A stretch of 64,000 nt of DNA from Limnohabitans sp. 63ED37-2 (lineage in GTDB: Bacteria; Pseudomonadota; Gammaproteobacteria; Burkholderiales; Burkholderiaceae_C), in assembly GCF_001412535.1 (NCBI RefSeq), contig NZ_CP011774.1, positions 2,289,501-2,353,500 of the forward strand, in the 5' to 3' direction. Positions within the stretch are counted from its first letter, which is position 1. Each line of letters starts with the position of its first letter. A program made the translations under genes and the position numbers. A model generated the notes under the pieces. That model made no database searches and was not told the origin of the DNA. It saw only the letters and a list, made by a program, of their open reading frames with translations. Of this stretch, positions 49,819 through 58,201 are shown in pieces.

Positions 49819-50760
49819 ATGACCGATCCCAAGTCCGCCATCACCGACATCGACCCACGCCCGGATGACGAAGAGTCGGCCTCTTTGGCCTGTGTGCTGT
49901 CGTTCAATGCCAATGACCCCAGCGGTGCCGGCGGCCTGAGCAGTGACGCGGTGGCCATGGCTTCGGTCGGTGCGCATTGCATGCCCGTGTGCACAGGGAC
50001 CTATGTGCGCGACACCAGCAGCATCACCGATTTCTACCCCCTGGACGACGAAGCGGTGCACGACCAAGCCCGCGCTGTGGCCGAAGACGTGCCCGTGCAG
50101 GTCATCAAGGTCGGCTTTGTCGGCACGCCCGAGAATTTGGCGGTGATTGCCGAGCTGTCGGACGACTACGACGGCGTGCCGGTCGTGGCCTACATGCCCA
50201 ATCTGTCTTGGTGGGAAGAAGACAAGATCGACGCCTACCTGGACGCTTTTCGCGAATTGCTGCTGCCGCAAACCAGCGTGCTGGTGGGTCACCACAGCAC
50301 GCTGCGCCGCTGGTTGCTGCCCGACTGGAGTGGCGAGCGCAACCCCGGCCCGCGCGACATCGCCAAAGCCGCGGCAGAGCTGGGCGTACCCTACACCCTG
50401 GTGACCGGCCTGCCCTTGCCCGAGCAACACATTGACAACGTGCTGGCCTCGCCCGAAACCGTGCTGGCCCACGAAAAGTTCGAGCGCATCGAGGCGGTGT
50501 TTGCGGGTGCGGGGGACACGCTGACCGCCGCTTTGGCGGCTTTGTTGGCCACCGGCATGGACCTGCCCGAAGCCACCAGCGAAGCCCTGCATTATCTGGA
50601 CCGATGCCTGGACGAAGGCTTTCGGCCCGGCATGGGCCAGGTCATTCCGGACCGCCTGTTTTGGGCCTTGCCCGAGGGCGAAGAAACCGACGACGACGGC
50701 CCCGAAGTGCACCCGGGCTCGGATTATTTTGAAGTGCCTTTCAACGAAACCAAACATTGA
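49819..50760 (+). CDS. thiD: Hydroxymethylpyrimidine / phosphomethylpyrimidine kinase
   Basis: It phosphorylates HMP and HMP-P for thiamine synthesis and belongs to the ribokinase fold family. The N-terminal SFNANDPSGAGGLSSDAVAM is the ThiD substrate and glycine-rich motif. The C-terminal AGAGDTLTAALAALLATG contains the catalytic aspartate and the anion hole. It is 313 residues, longer than the usual 265 or so, with an acidic C-terminal tail (EGEETDDDGPEV). It reads away from the rubredoxin gene and its stop lies 17 bp before the hemL ATG. Confidence 0.93.
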   Translation: MTDPKSAITDIDPRPDDEESASLACVLSFNANDPSGAGGLSSDAVAMASVGAHCMPVCTGTYVRDTSSITDFYPLDDEAVHDQARAVAEDVPVQVIKVGFVGTPENLAVIAELSDDYDGVPVVAYMPNLSWWEEDKIDAYLDAFRELLLPQTSVLVGHHSTLRRWLLPDWSGERNPGPRDIAKAAAELGVPYTLVTGLPLPEQHIDNVLASPETVLAHEKFERIEAVFAGAGDTLTAALAALLATGMDLPEATSEALHYLDRCLDEGFRPGMGQVIPDRLFWALPEGEETDDDGPEVHPGSDYFEVPFNETKH

Positions 50761-50777
50761 AGCCAGAGACAAACACC

Positions 50778-52073
50778 ATGACCGACCGCAACCAAACCCT
50801 TTTTGACCGCGCAGCCCAAGTGATCCCTGGTGGGGTCAACTCCCCTGTGCGTGCCTTTCGTGCCGTGGGCGGCACACCGCGTTTTGTGCAGCGTGCCCAG
50901 GGCGCGTATTTTTGGGACGCCAACGGTCAGAAATACATCGACTACATCGGCTCCTGGGGCCCGATGATCTTGGGCCACGGCCACCCCGCTGTGCTCGAAG
51001 CGGTGCAAAAAGCCGCCCTCGACGGCTTTTCGTTTGGCGCCCCCACCGAGCGCGAGATCGAGTTGGCCGAAGAAATCCTGAAGCACGTGCCTTCGATGGA
51101 GATGGTGCGCTTGGTCAGCTCGGGCACCGAAGCGGGCATGAGTGCCCTGCGCTTGGCACGTGGCGCCACCGGCCGCAGCAAATTCATCAAGTTCGAAGGC
51201 TGCTACCACGGCCACGCCGATGCGCTGCTGGTCAAGGCTGGCTCGGGCCTGGCCACCTTTGGCAACCCCACCAGCGCGGGTGTGCCACCCGAAGTGGTGC
51301 GCGACACCCTGGTGCTGGAATACAACAACATCCAGCAGCTGGAAGAGGCCTTTGCCCTGCACGGCAAAGAACTGGCCTGCGTGATGATTGAGCCCATTGC
51401 GGGCAACATGAACTTTGTGCGGGCCAGCGTGCCCTTCATGACGCGTTGCCGCGAGTTGTGCACTCAGCACGGCGCCTTGTTGGTGTTTGACGAAGTCATG
51501 TCCGGCTTCCGTGTGGCACTGGGCAGCGCACAAAGCGTTTACGCCAAAGCCATTCCTGGCTTCAAGCCCGACATGACGGTGCTGGGCAAAGTGATTGGCG
51601 GCGGCATGCCTTTGGCGGCCTTTGGTGGCCCGCGCGAGATCATGTCCAAATTAGCGCCCACTGGCCCGGTCTACCAAGCGGGCACCTTGAGCGGCAACCC
51701 GGTGGCCACGGCGTGTGGCCTCACAACGCTGCGCGAGATCGCCAAACCCGGCTTTTTTGATGCGCTGGGTGCCCGCACCCAAAGCCTGGTCGATGGTCTG
51801 ACGGGCGCTGCAGCTGCGGCGGGTGTGCCCTTTGTGGGCGATTGCCAAGGCGGCATGTTCGGCTTTTTCTTGCTGCCCGAGCTGCCCCAAAACTACGCCA
51901 AAGTGATGACCAGCGACAGCCCCAAGTTTAACAAGCTGTTCCACGGTTTGCTGGACGGCGGTGTGTACATCGCCCCCGCTTTGTACGAAGCCGGTTTTGT
52001 GAGTGCTGCGCACACCGACGCCGACATCGCCGAGACGGTGCGTGTGGCGGCTGACGTGTTCAAGTCGCTCTGA
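50778..52073 (+). CDS. hemL: Glutamate-1-semialdehyde 2,1-aminomutase
   Basis: A PLP enzyme that converts glutamate-1-semialdehyde to 5-aminolevulinate in the C5 route to haem. It begins LFDRAAQVIPGGVNSPVRAF and has the typical SSGTEAGMSALRLARGATGR and the PLP-lysine region TVLGKVIGGGMPLAAFGG. ATG 50778 (431 residues) is preferred. A TTG start at 50757 would overlap thiD and add seven residues. It is probably co-transcribed with thiD and with the small membrane-protein gene that follows after 8 bp. Confidence 0.96.
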   Translation: MTDRNQTLFDRAAQVIPGGVNSPVRAFRAVGGTPRFVQRAQGAYFWDANGQKYIDYIGSWGPMILGHGHPAVLEAVQKAALDGFSFGAPTEREIELAEEILKHVPSMEMVRLVSSGTEAGMSALRLARGATGRSKFIKFEGCYHGHADALLVKAGSGLATFGNPTSAGVPPEVVRDTLVLEYNNIQQLEEAFALHGKELACVMIEPIAGNMNFVRASVPFMTRCRELCTQHGALLVFDEVMSGFRVALGSAQSVYAKAIPGFKPDMTVLGKVIGGGMPLAAFGGPREIMSKLAPTGPVYQAGTLSGNPVATACGLTTLREIAKPGFFDALGARTQSLVDGLTGAAAAAGVPFVGDCQGGMFGFFLLPELPQNYAKVMTSDSPKFNKLFHGLLDGGVYIAPALYEAGFVSAAHTDADIAETVRVAADVFKSL

Positions 52074-52081
52074 GCCACCCG

Positions 52082-52540
52082 ATGAAGCGTCTGGCATGCC
52101 TGCTTTGCGTCAGCTCGGCCGCACTGACGGCCCACGCCGAGTTCGACGCCAGCCGCCTCTGGGTGAATGCCGGGTTCTACTCGGCGCACTTTGACAGCCA
52201 CAAAGGCCTGCGCAACGCCAACCCGGGCATCGGCGTCGAATACCGCATCGACGACACCTGGTCGGCCACGGCGGGGCGTTTTCGCAACAGCAACAACGCC
52301 AACTCGAACTATGTGGGGGCCTACTACCAACCCTGGACTTGGGCTGGCGTGAAGCTGGGCGTGGTGGCCGGGGCTTTCAACGGCTACCCCAATGCTTTCG
52401 AGGGTGGCTGGTTTCCGGCCCTCATTCCCACCGCCAGCCTGGAAGGCCAGCACTGGGGCCTGAACATAGCGCTGGTGCCACCCCTCAAAGACCGGCTGTA
52501 TGGCGCCGTCAGTTTTCAGCTGAAGTACCGCTTTCGTTGA
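52082..52540 (+). CDS. Small secreted, outer-membrane barrel-like protein
   Basis: This 152-residue protein has a signal peptide (MKRLACLLCVSSAALTAHA, cleavage after AHA). The mature part alternates aromatic and small residues in strands (LWVNAGFYSAHF, GIGVEYRIDDTWSATAGRF, NYVGAYYQP, LYGAVSFQLKYRF) and ends close to an aromatic residue, as outer-membrane beta-barrels do. Its size allows about eight strands. I do not recognise a catalytic motif. It directly follows hemL, probably as the last gene of that transcript. Confidence 0.75.
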   Translation: MKRLACLLCVSSAALTAHAEFDASRLWVNAGFYSAHFDSHKGLRNANPGIGVEYRIDDTWSATAGRFRNSNNANSNYVGAYYQPWTWAGVKLGVVAGAFNGYPNAFEGGWFPALIPTASLEGQHWGLNIALVPPLKDRLYGAVSFQLKYRFR

Positions 52541-52647
52541 CTCCCTCTTGTCCTGCACACGACTTGTGCAGGGATTCCATGGGTGCACAAGTCCGCTGCG
52601 CTCACCAATAATGGCCCATTGACCGACGCCCCATGGAGACCGCCCCG

Positions 52648-53631
52648 ATGAACCCCGCACGCCGCCAACTGAGCACTTTGCTGGGCGCCAGCCTTTTGAG
52701 CTTGGGCGCTGCCCCTTTGGCCTGGGCGCAAACAGCGTCAACGACTGTGCCACTCAAACTGATCGTGCCCTTCACGCCCGGCACTGGCATTGACCTGATC
52801 GCCCGCACCCTGGGCCCCAAACTCTCACAGCGCCTGAACCGCCCGGTGGTGGTGGAAAACCGTGTGGGGGCCTCGGGCAACATTGGCACCGAAGCCGTGG
52901 TCCGCGCTGCGCCCGATGGCGCCACCTTACTCGTCAGTGTCAACACCCTGGTCATGAACCGGGCGCTGTACCCGGGCCTGAGTTTCGACGCGGTAAAAGA
53001 CCTGAGTGCCGTCTCGCAAACCAGCTGGGGCCAACTGCTGCTGGTGACCCACCCCAAAACCGGCTACAAAACCGCAGGCGAATTGGTGCAAGCTGCGCGG
53101 CAGCAGCCGGGTCGCTTCAATTACGCTTCACCCGGTGTGGGCACACCACACCATCTGTCGATGGAGCTGTTCAAGAACACGGCTCGGGTGTTTTTGACCC
53201 ACATCCCCTACCGAGGCACGGGCCCAGCCGTGACCGATTTGCTGGGCGGCCAGGTGGACGCGATGTTCTTGCCCATCCATGTGGCCTTGCCGCACATCCG
53301 CTCCGGTCGGCTGGTGGCACTGGGCATTGGCAGTGACAAGCGCCACGCCCTGCTGCCCGACCTGCCGACCCTGGCCGAAGCCAAAGCGGGCAATGTGAAC
53401 GTGGACATGTGGTACGGCATCTTTGCCCCCAAAGGCACTCCGGCCGACATCGTGGCCCTGTACAACCGCGAGATCAACCAACTGCTCAGTGGTGAAGATG
53501 TGCAAAAGGCATTTGTCTCACAAGGCATGGACCCCAGCGGCAGCACCCCGCAAGCCTTTGGGCAATTGGTTGAGCGCGACGCCGAGCGCTGGGCACGCCT
53601 GATCAAGGACCAGGGCATCAAGGCCGACTGA
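52648..53631 (+). CDS. Bug/TctC-family tripartite tricarboxylate-type solute-binding protein
   Basis: This 327-residue periplasmic binding protein belongs to the large Bug family of Burkholderiales. The N-terminus MNPARRQLSTLLGASLL...AWAQ is an export signal with an RR pair that could suit Tat export. The core includes LIVPFTPGTGIDLIARTLGP, VVVENRVGASGNIGTEAV and APDGATLLV, the ligand-binding motifs of the family. ATG 52648 has a GGAG site; an in-frame ATG at 52633 would add five residues. No TctA/TctB membrane genes are nearby, so it is an orphan. The ligand is unknown. Confidence 0.9.
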   Translation: MNPARRQLSTLLGASLLSLGAAPLAWAQTASTTVPLKLIVPFTPGTGIDLIARTLGPKLSQRLNRPVVVENRVGASGNIGTEAVVRAAPDGATLLVSVNTLVMNRALYPGLSFDAVKDLSAVSQTSWGQLLLVTHPKTGYKTAGELVQAARQQPGRFNYASPGVGTPHHLSMELFKNTARVFLTHIPYRGTGPAVTDLLGGQVDAMFLPIHVALPHIRSGRLVALGIGSDKRHALLPDLPTLAEAKAGNVNVDMWYGIFAPKGTPADIVALYNREINQLLSGEDVQKAFVSQGMDPSGSTPQAFGQLVERDAERWARLIKDQGIKAD

Positions 53632-53642
53632 TGTGAAAGGGC

Positions 53643-54179
53643 TCAGGGCGCGGGGCCCGGGTTGGTTTGGGAGCTAGCGTCTGTGGGCAACACCAGGCAG
53701 CGCGTTAGCCCGAAACGCTCAAAGTCGCGGTCGAACGTGACCATGCGCAGGCCTGCGCTTTGGGCTGTGGCCGCCAGGCACATGTCGGTCCACAAACGAA
53801 TGGGCTGAGGCTCTCCGCGACGCCCCAAAAGCTGCTCTATCGCGTCATCCAAGCTGGGAGGATCGGCCAACAAACCCACTGCGGGCGTGTTCAACCATTG
53901 GCGGTACATGGCCATGGCTTGGTTCAAAGTCAAGACATTGGGACCCATCGCCCGGGGCTGTGACAGCACACGCACCAAACCCATCATGGTGGTTCGACAA
54001 AACCACAAAGGTGTTTCGGTTTCGCATGCCGATTGCCAATAGCGCATGGCTGGATCGTGAAACGGGTGCGCGGCGCTGCACAAGCCCACCCACACATTGA
54101 CATCGAGCAAATCGCCCGAAACCAAGCGCCAGTGGGCTGCGGGCTCAGCCACGCCCCAAGAGCTTGATGGTTCGCTCAT
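53643..54179 (-). CDS. VapC-like PIN-domain toxin
   Basis: This 178-residue PIN-domain ribonuclease is a toxin candidate. Acidic residues of the PIN site are seen in DLLDVNVWVGL, in LWTDMCLAATA and in VTFDRDFERF. The N-terminus (about 22 residues before DLLDVN) is slightly long. GAGGAAG precedes the ATG at 54179, which supports that start even though it overlaps the antitoxin gene by 35 bp. Overlap and order antitoxin-then-toxin match VapBC operons. Confidence 0.85.
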   Translation of the reverse strand: MSEPSSSWGVAEPAAHWRLVSGDLLDVNVWVGLCSAAHPFHDPAMRYWQSACETETPLWFCRTTMMGLVRVLSQPRAMGPNVLTLNQAMAMYRQWLNTPAVGLLADPPSLDDAIEQLLGRRGEPQPIRLWTDMCLAATAQSAGLRMVTFDRDFERFGLTRCLVLPTDASSQTNPGPAP

Positions 54180-54429
54180 CGTCTTCCTCGTTGATCAACG
54201 CATAGAGATCGGCATTGGTCATGTGGCTCACCGGCAGAGCCATAGGGCCTTGGCTTGGAATCACCGGGGGGCGAGCCAAAAACCGCTTTTGCGGGTCCAC
54301 CACCTCGCGGGCGGTCAAACCCCGTTCCACCAGCTCAATGACCAAATCACGCAGGGTCCGGCCCTCTTGCGCGGCCCGGGTTTTGAGATGCTTGAACAGC
54401 GCATCAGGGAAATCAAGTGAGGTTCGCAT
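54145..54429 (-). CDS. VapB-like ribbon-helix-helix antitoxin
   Basis: This 94-residue partner of the PIN-domain toxin has an N-terminal ribbon-helix-helix DNA-binding motif (MRTSLDFPDALFKHLKTRAA, then GRTLRDLVIELVERGL). An acidic C-terminal tail (LYALINEEDDERTIKLL) probably blocks the toxin. The ATG at 54429 is preferred: the open frame goes upstream to 54534, but that part has no family resemblance and crosses the likely operator. There is no obvious ribosome site. Confidence 0.82.
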   Translation of the reverse strand: MRTSLDFPDALFKHLKTRAAQEGRTLRDLVIELVERGLTAREVVDPQKRFLARPPVIPSQGPMALPVSHMTNADLYALINEEDDERTIKLLGRG

Positions 54430-54440
54430 GTTTGCATTTT

Positions 54441-54452
54441 TGCATGAATGCA
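54441..54452 (-). promoter_or_regulatory. Candidate vapBC operator palindrome
   Basis: TGCAT (54441-54445) and ATGCA (54448-54452) form an inverted repeat with a 2-bp gap, 11-23 bp upstream of the antitoxin start. Another TGCAT-type word (54433-54437) lies beside it. Autoregulation at such sites is usual for ribbon-helix-helix antitoxins; here it is inference. Confidence 0.35.
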
Positions 54453-54575
54453 TCAAAATGCGCAAGCCATCTTGATGTACACCACCGTGTTGCCCCGGTC
54501 GCCCCATCAAACCAGCGATAATTCGCCCCTGCATTCACGTCCAGACTGGGCGCTTGCCCATCCCTTAGGACCCCC

Positions 54576-54911
54576 ATGAAAAAGAATTTCCCCCTGCAAG
54601 CCGAAGGCAAGCACCCCGACCGTGTGCTCGAAGCCGTCAAACACGAGATCCGCAAATACTTCAAGCGCGAGCGCAACCGTGACGTTCCCAAAGGCGTGGA
54701 CTTTTGGGACTTTGACTGCAAGGTGGGGCTGAGTGCCGACATCGCCGAAGTGGTGCGGGTGAGCGCCGTGATCGAAGCCGTGGACGCTGCGGCCAAAACG
54801 GGCGCTACTTCTGTGTATGTGGAGATTTTGAGCAAGCACGGCGTGCGCGTGATCAAGGCGCCAAGCCAGCAAGCCGATGAAGACCACTTGGACGGCCTGA
54901 AAAACGCCTGA
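54576..54911 (+). CDS. DUF6172-type small conserved protein
   Basis: This 111-residue basic/acidic cytoplasmic protein begins MKKNFPLQAEGKHPDRVLEA and contains RKYFKRERNRDVPKGVDFWD. It fits my memory of a conserved proteobacterial family of unknown function (DUF6172). AGGA precedes the ATG. It is a single gene between vapBC and the helicase, convergent with the helicase. No catalytic motif is evident. The highly charged FKRERNR stretch suggests nucleic-acid or ribosome contact, but that is a guess. Confidence 0.75.
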   Translation: MKKNFPLQAEGKHPDRVLEAVKHEIRKYFKRERNRDVPKGVDFWDFDCKVGLSADIAEVVRVSAVIEAVDAAAKTGATSVYVEILSKHGVRVIKAPSQQADEDHLDGLKNA

Positions 54912-54915
54912 TTTT

Positions 54916-54931
54916 GAGGACCTTCGTCCTC
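54916..54931. terminator. Possible bidirectional hairpin between convergent genes
   Basis: GAGGAC (54916-54921) and GTCCTC (54926-54931) form a 6-bp stem with a CTTC loop between two convergent genes. On the minus strand it is followed by AAAAT rather than a T run. On the plus strand it is followed by CTTAG. It is therefore weak as an intrinsic terminator. Confidence 0.3.
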
Positions 54932-54997
54932 CTTAGTCTGAAAAGTCGATGCCCGAAGCCATCGGGGATCACGCCTACCGACCAGCGCAAGAGCGCA

Positions 54998-56278
54998 TTA
55001 CGGCTGTTGATTCGAGCCCGCAGCCGCAGCTGCCCGCAACTTGTCCTTCTTGCTCAAACGTGAACCCTTGATGCCGCCATTGCCAGGCGATGGCGGTGGC
55101 GGGGTTTCGGTTTGCTCAAAGCCTGGCACTTGCTCTAAAGCGAGTTCCAGGCTTTCGCGTTTCTGGATCAGCTTCCAATGCGCCAGCGCTGCGGCGGTGA
55201 CAAAGCTCACCGCGTCGCCATGCGCACCCGCCCTGCCCGTGCGGCCAATGCGGTGGGTGTAGTCGGTGGCCGAGCGCGGCAGGTCGTAGTTGACGACCAC
55301 GGGCAGCATGGCGATGTCGATGCCGCGTGAGGCCAGGTCGGTGGTGACCACCACGTCCCAGCGTCCGGCTTTGAATTCGCTGAGCACTTCCTGGCGTGCG
55401 CCTTGGCTCATCTCGCCATGGAAAGGCGTAGCAAAAACACCCGCTTTGTAGAGCTTGTTGGCCACATGCTCACAGGCGTAACGCGTGGCCACAAAGACCA
55501 GCACCTGCTTCCAGCCGTTTTTCTGGATCAAGTGGCGCAGCAGCGCTGTACGGCTTTTCTCGTCGACGGCGATGGCGCGTTGGGTGATGTCGGGTTTGTG
55601 GCCTTCAAAAGCCTCCACCGTGATGCGCACCGGATCACGCAGCAACTTGGCCGCCAGCGCTTCCACCTCAGGCGCAAACGTGGCCGAAAACAACAAGGTT
55701 TGACGTTTTGCGGGCAGCAGCGCCAAAACGCGCTGAAGCTCATCGGCAAAGCCCAAGTCGAGCAGGCGGTCGGCTTCGTCCAACACCAAGTGCTGCACAT
55801 CGGCCAGGCGCACGGCGTTCTGGTCAATCAAATCGAGCAAGCGGCCGGGTGTGGCCACCACAATGTCGGCCCCGCCGCGCAGCGCCATCATTTGCGGGTT
55901 GACCGACACGCCACCAAACACCGTGTTCACCTTGAGTGACTGCGGCAGCTTGTAGGCCAGGTTGGCCAGCACATCGCTCACTTGCACCGCCAGCTCGCGT
56001 GTGGGCACCAGCACCAGCACGCGCACAGGACGGCGAAAGTTGGTTTGGCGCGGCGCAGCCAGCAGGTGCTGCAACAGCGGCAGCGCAAAGGCCAGCGTCT
56101 TGCCCGAGCCGGTGGGCGCGGTGGCCCATACGTCGGCCAATTTCAAGGCAGATGGAATCGCCTCGGCTTGGATGGGGGTGGGGGCGTACAAGCCCATGTC
56201 ACCCACAGCACGCAAAAGCGCGGGGGTCAGGCCGAGTGGGTCAAAGTTCAAAACAGTCCGATCAGTGGCGCGAATCAA
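54998..56278 (-). CDS. DEAD-box RNA helicase (RhlE-like)
   Basis: An ATP-dependent RNA helicase of 426 residues. The motifs are complete: upstream aromatic FDPLGL, Q motif APTPIQ, motif I ATAPTGSGKT, PTRELA, TPGRLLD, DEAD in LDEADRLLD, SAT in LFSATF, and HRIGRTGRAG. The C-terminal tail is short and basic (GIKGSRLSKKDKLRAAAA). The start must be TTG 56278 or TTG 56251, since the first ATG would remove the aromatic residue before the Q motif. TTG 56278 overlaps the purH stop as TTGA, suggesting coupling. Substrate RNA is unknown. Confidence 0.9.
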   Translation of the reverse strand: MIRATDRTVLNFDPLGLTPALLRAVGDMGLYAPTPIQAEAIPSALKLADVWATAPTGSGKTLAFALPLLQHLLAAPRQTNFRRPVRVLVLVPTRELAVQVSDVLANLAYKLPQSLKVNTVFGGVSVNPQMMALRGGADIVVATPGRLLDLIDQNAVRLADVQHLVLDEADRLLDLGFADELQRVLALLPAKRQTLLFSATFAPEVEALAAKLLRDPVRITVEAFEGHKPDITQRAIAVDEKSRTALLRHLIQKNGWKQVLVFVATRYACEHVANKLYKAGVFATPFHGEMSQGARQEVLSEFKAGRWDVVVTTDLASRGIDIAMLPVVVNYDLPRSATDYTHRIGRTGRAGAHGDAVSFVTAAALAHWKLIQKRESLELALEQVPGFEQTETPPPPSPGNGGIKGSRLSKKDKLRAAAAAGSNQQP

Positions 56279-57861
56279 TGGCGGAAGTGCCGCACACCCG
56301 TGAACACCATCGCCACGCCGTGCTCGTTGGCGGCATCGATGACTTCTTGGTCACGCATAGATCCACCGGGCTGGGCCACGCAGGTCGCGCCTGCGTCCAC
56401 CACCACATCGAGGCCATCGCGGAAGGGGAAGAAGGCATCACTCGCCACCACGGTGCCCTGCAGGCTGAGCTTGGCCGCTTCGGCCTTGATGCTGGCGATG
56501 CGGGCGGAGTCGAGGCGGCTCATTTGGCCTGCGCCCACGCCCATGGTCATGCCGTTTTTGCAGAACACGATGGCGTTGGATTTGACGAACTTGGCCACTT
56601 TCCAGGCGAACAACAAATCGTTGAGTTCTTCAGGGGTGGGTTGTTTGATGGTGACGATCTTCATGTCGGCCAAAGCCAACTCGTGGTTGTCGGCGCTTTG
56701 CAGCAAGAGACCTGAGCCCACGCGCTTGGTTTCCAAAGCGTTGCGCACGTCGCCATAGCTGGCAGGCAGTGCGATTTTCATCAAGCGCACATTCACTTTG
56801 CTCTTGAAAATTTCCAGGGCTTCGGCGCTGAAGTCGGGGGCCATCAGCACTTCAACGAATTGCTTGCTCACCGCCTCGGCAGCGGCTTTGTCAACGGGTC
56901 GGTTAAAGGCGATGATGCCGCCAAAGGCGCTGGTGGGGTCGGTTTGGAAGGCTTTGCTGTAGGCCTCGAGTGCGCTCGCGCCCACGGCCACACCGCAGGG
57001 GTTGGCGTGTTTGACGATGACACACGCGGTGGCCTCGAAGCTCTTCACGCATTCCCATGCAGCGTCTGCATCGGCGATGTTGTTGTAGCTGAGTTCTTTG
57101 CCTTGCAATTGCACGCCAGTGGCCAGCGAGCCCGCAGCGGGTGCCAAGTCGCGGTACCAAGCGGCTTGCTGGTGGCTGTTTTCACCGTAGCGCAGGTCTT
57201 GCACTTTGACGTATTGCTCGTTGAATTGGCCTGAGAACTGGGCCCGTTCGGGAACGTAGTCTTCACTCAGCTTCTCGGCTTCAAAGTTCACGCTGGAGAG
57301 GTAGTTGCTGATCGCGCCGTCGTATTGGCTGATGCGGTTGAACGCGGCCACGGACAAAGCGAAGCGCAGTTTGTCGCTGAGTTTTCCGTTGGCTTTCAAC
57401 TCGGTCATCACAGCGGGGTATTGGCTGGCGTCGGTGACGATGCCCACGTCTTTCCAGTTCTTGGCCGCGCTGCGCACCATGGCGGGGCCACCGATGTCGA
57501 TGTTCTCGATCGCGTCGGCCAGCGTGCAGCCTGGCTTGGCCACGGTGGCTTCAAACGGGTAGAGGTTGACGATCAACAGGTCGATGGTGTCGATGTGGTG
57601 TGCCTTCAAAGCCGCCATGTGCTCGGGGGTGTCGCGACGGGCTAGCAAGCCACCGTGCACTTTGGGGTGCAGGGTTTTCACACGGCCATCCAGCATTTCG
57701 GGGAAGCCTGTGACTTCGGCCACTTCGGTCACGGGCAGGCCTTGTTCGGCCAAGAGCTTGGCAGTACCGCCGGTGGAGATCAGGCCCACGCCCAGGGCGT
57801 GTAATTCTTTGGCCAGGTCGACGATGCCGGTTTTGTCAGAGACGGAGATGAGGGCTCTCAT
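56275..57861 (-). CDS. purH: Bifunctional AICAR formyltransferase / IMP cyclohydrolase
   Basis: It performs the last two steps of IMP synthesis. The N-terminal IMP cyclohydrolase domain begins RALISVSDKTGIVDLAKELH and has STGGTAKLL and LKTLHPKVHGGLL. The C-terminal AICAR transformylase has KHANPCGVAVG with the key Lys-His, and DAFFPFRDG. ATG 57861 gives 528 residues, the usual length, and is preceded by GAAAG. It follows fis in a dusB-fis-purH run, as in other Burkholderiales. Confidence 0.97.
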   Translation of the reverse strand: MRALISVSDKTGIVDLAKELHALGVGLISTGGTAKLLAEQGLPVTEVAEVTGFPEMLDGRVKTLHPKVHGGLLARRDTPEHMAALKAHHIDTIDLLIVNLYPFEATVAKPGCTLADAIENIDIGGPAMVRSAAKNWKDVGIVTDASQYPAVMTELKANGKLSDKLRFALSVAAFNRISQYDGAISNYLSSVNFEAEKLSEDYVPERAQFSGQFNEQYVKVQDLRYGENSHQQAAWYRDLAPAAGSLATGVQLQGKELSYNNIADADAAWECVKSFEATACVIVKHANPCGVAVGASALEAYSKAFQTDPTSAFGGIIAFNRPVDKAAAEAVSKQFVEVLMAPDFSAEALEIFKSKVNVRLMKIALPASYGDVRNALETKRVGSGLLLQSADNHELALADMKIVTIKQPTPEELNDLLFAWKVAKFVKSNAIVFCKNGMTMGVGAGQMSRLDSARIASIKAEAAKLSLQGTVVASDAFFPFRDGLDVVVDAGATCVAQPGGSMRDQEVIDAANEHGVAMVFTGVRHFRH

Positions 57862-57961
57862 GGGGACTTTCTTCAAAATTCTGGAGGGTTCAAGGCAAGG
57901 CCGGGGTCAAGGGTTCCGGCGGGCATTCATGGACGCTTGGCGAGACCGGGCCGCATCAGCG

Positions 57962-58201
57962 TCATTTCAACAAATCATGTTCCAGCAATTTCTTGCGCAA
58001 GGTGTTGCGGTTCAGCCCCAACCATTCGGCTGCACGCGACTGGTTCTGACCTGACTGGGTCATCACCACGTCGAGCAGCGGCTTTTCGACCAACTTGACC
58101 AGCATGTCGTAAAGGCCGTTGGGGTCGGTGCCATCCAGGTCGCGGAAATAGATTTCCAGGTTGGCCCGGATGCAGTGTTCAATCGATTGGGGTTCGCTCA
58201 T
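57962..58201 (-). CDS. fis: Fis-family DNA-binding protein
   Basis: This 79-residue nucleoid-associated protein has the Fis C-terminal helix-turn-helix SRAAEWLGLNRNTLRKKLLE. The N-terminal half (SIEHCIRANLEIYFRDLDG) replaces the longer E. coli arm, as in beta-proteobacterial Fis. ATG 58201 overlaps the dusB stop as ATGA, which fixes the start over an upstream in-frame start at 58225. The dusB-fis linkage is conserved from E. coli. Confidence 0.92.
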   Translation of the reverse strand: MSEPQSIEHCIRANLEIYFRDLDGTDPNGLYDMLVKLVEKPLLDVVMTQSGQNQSRAAEWLGLNRNTLRKKLLEHDLLK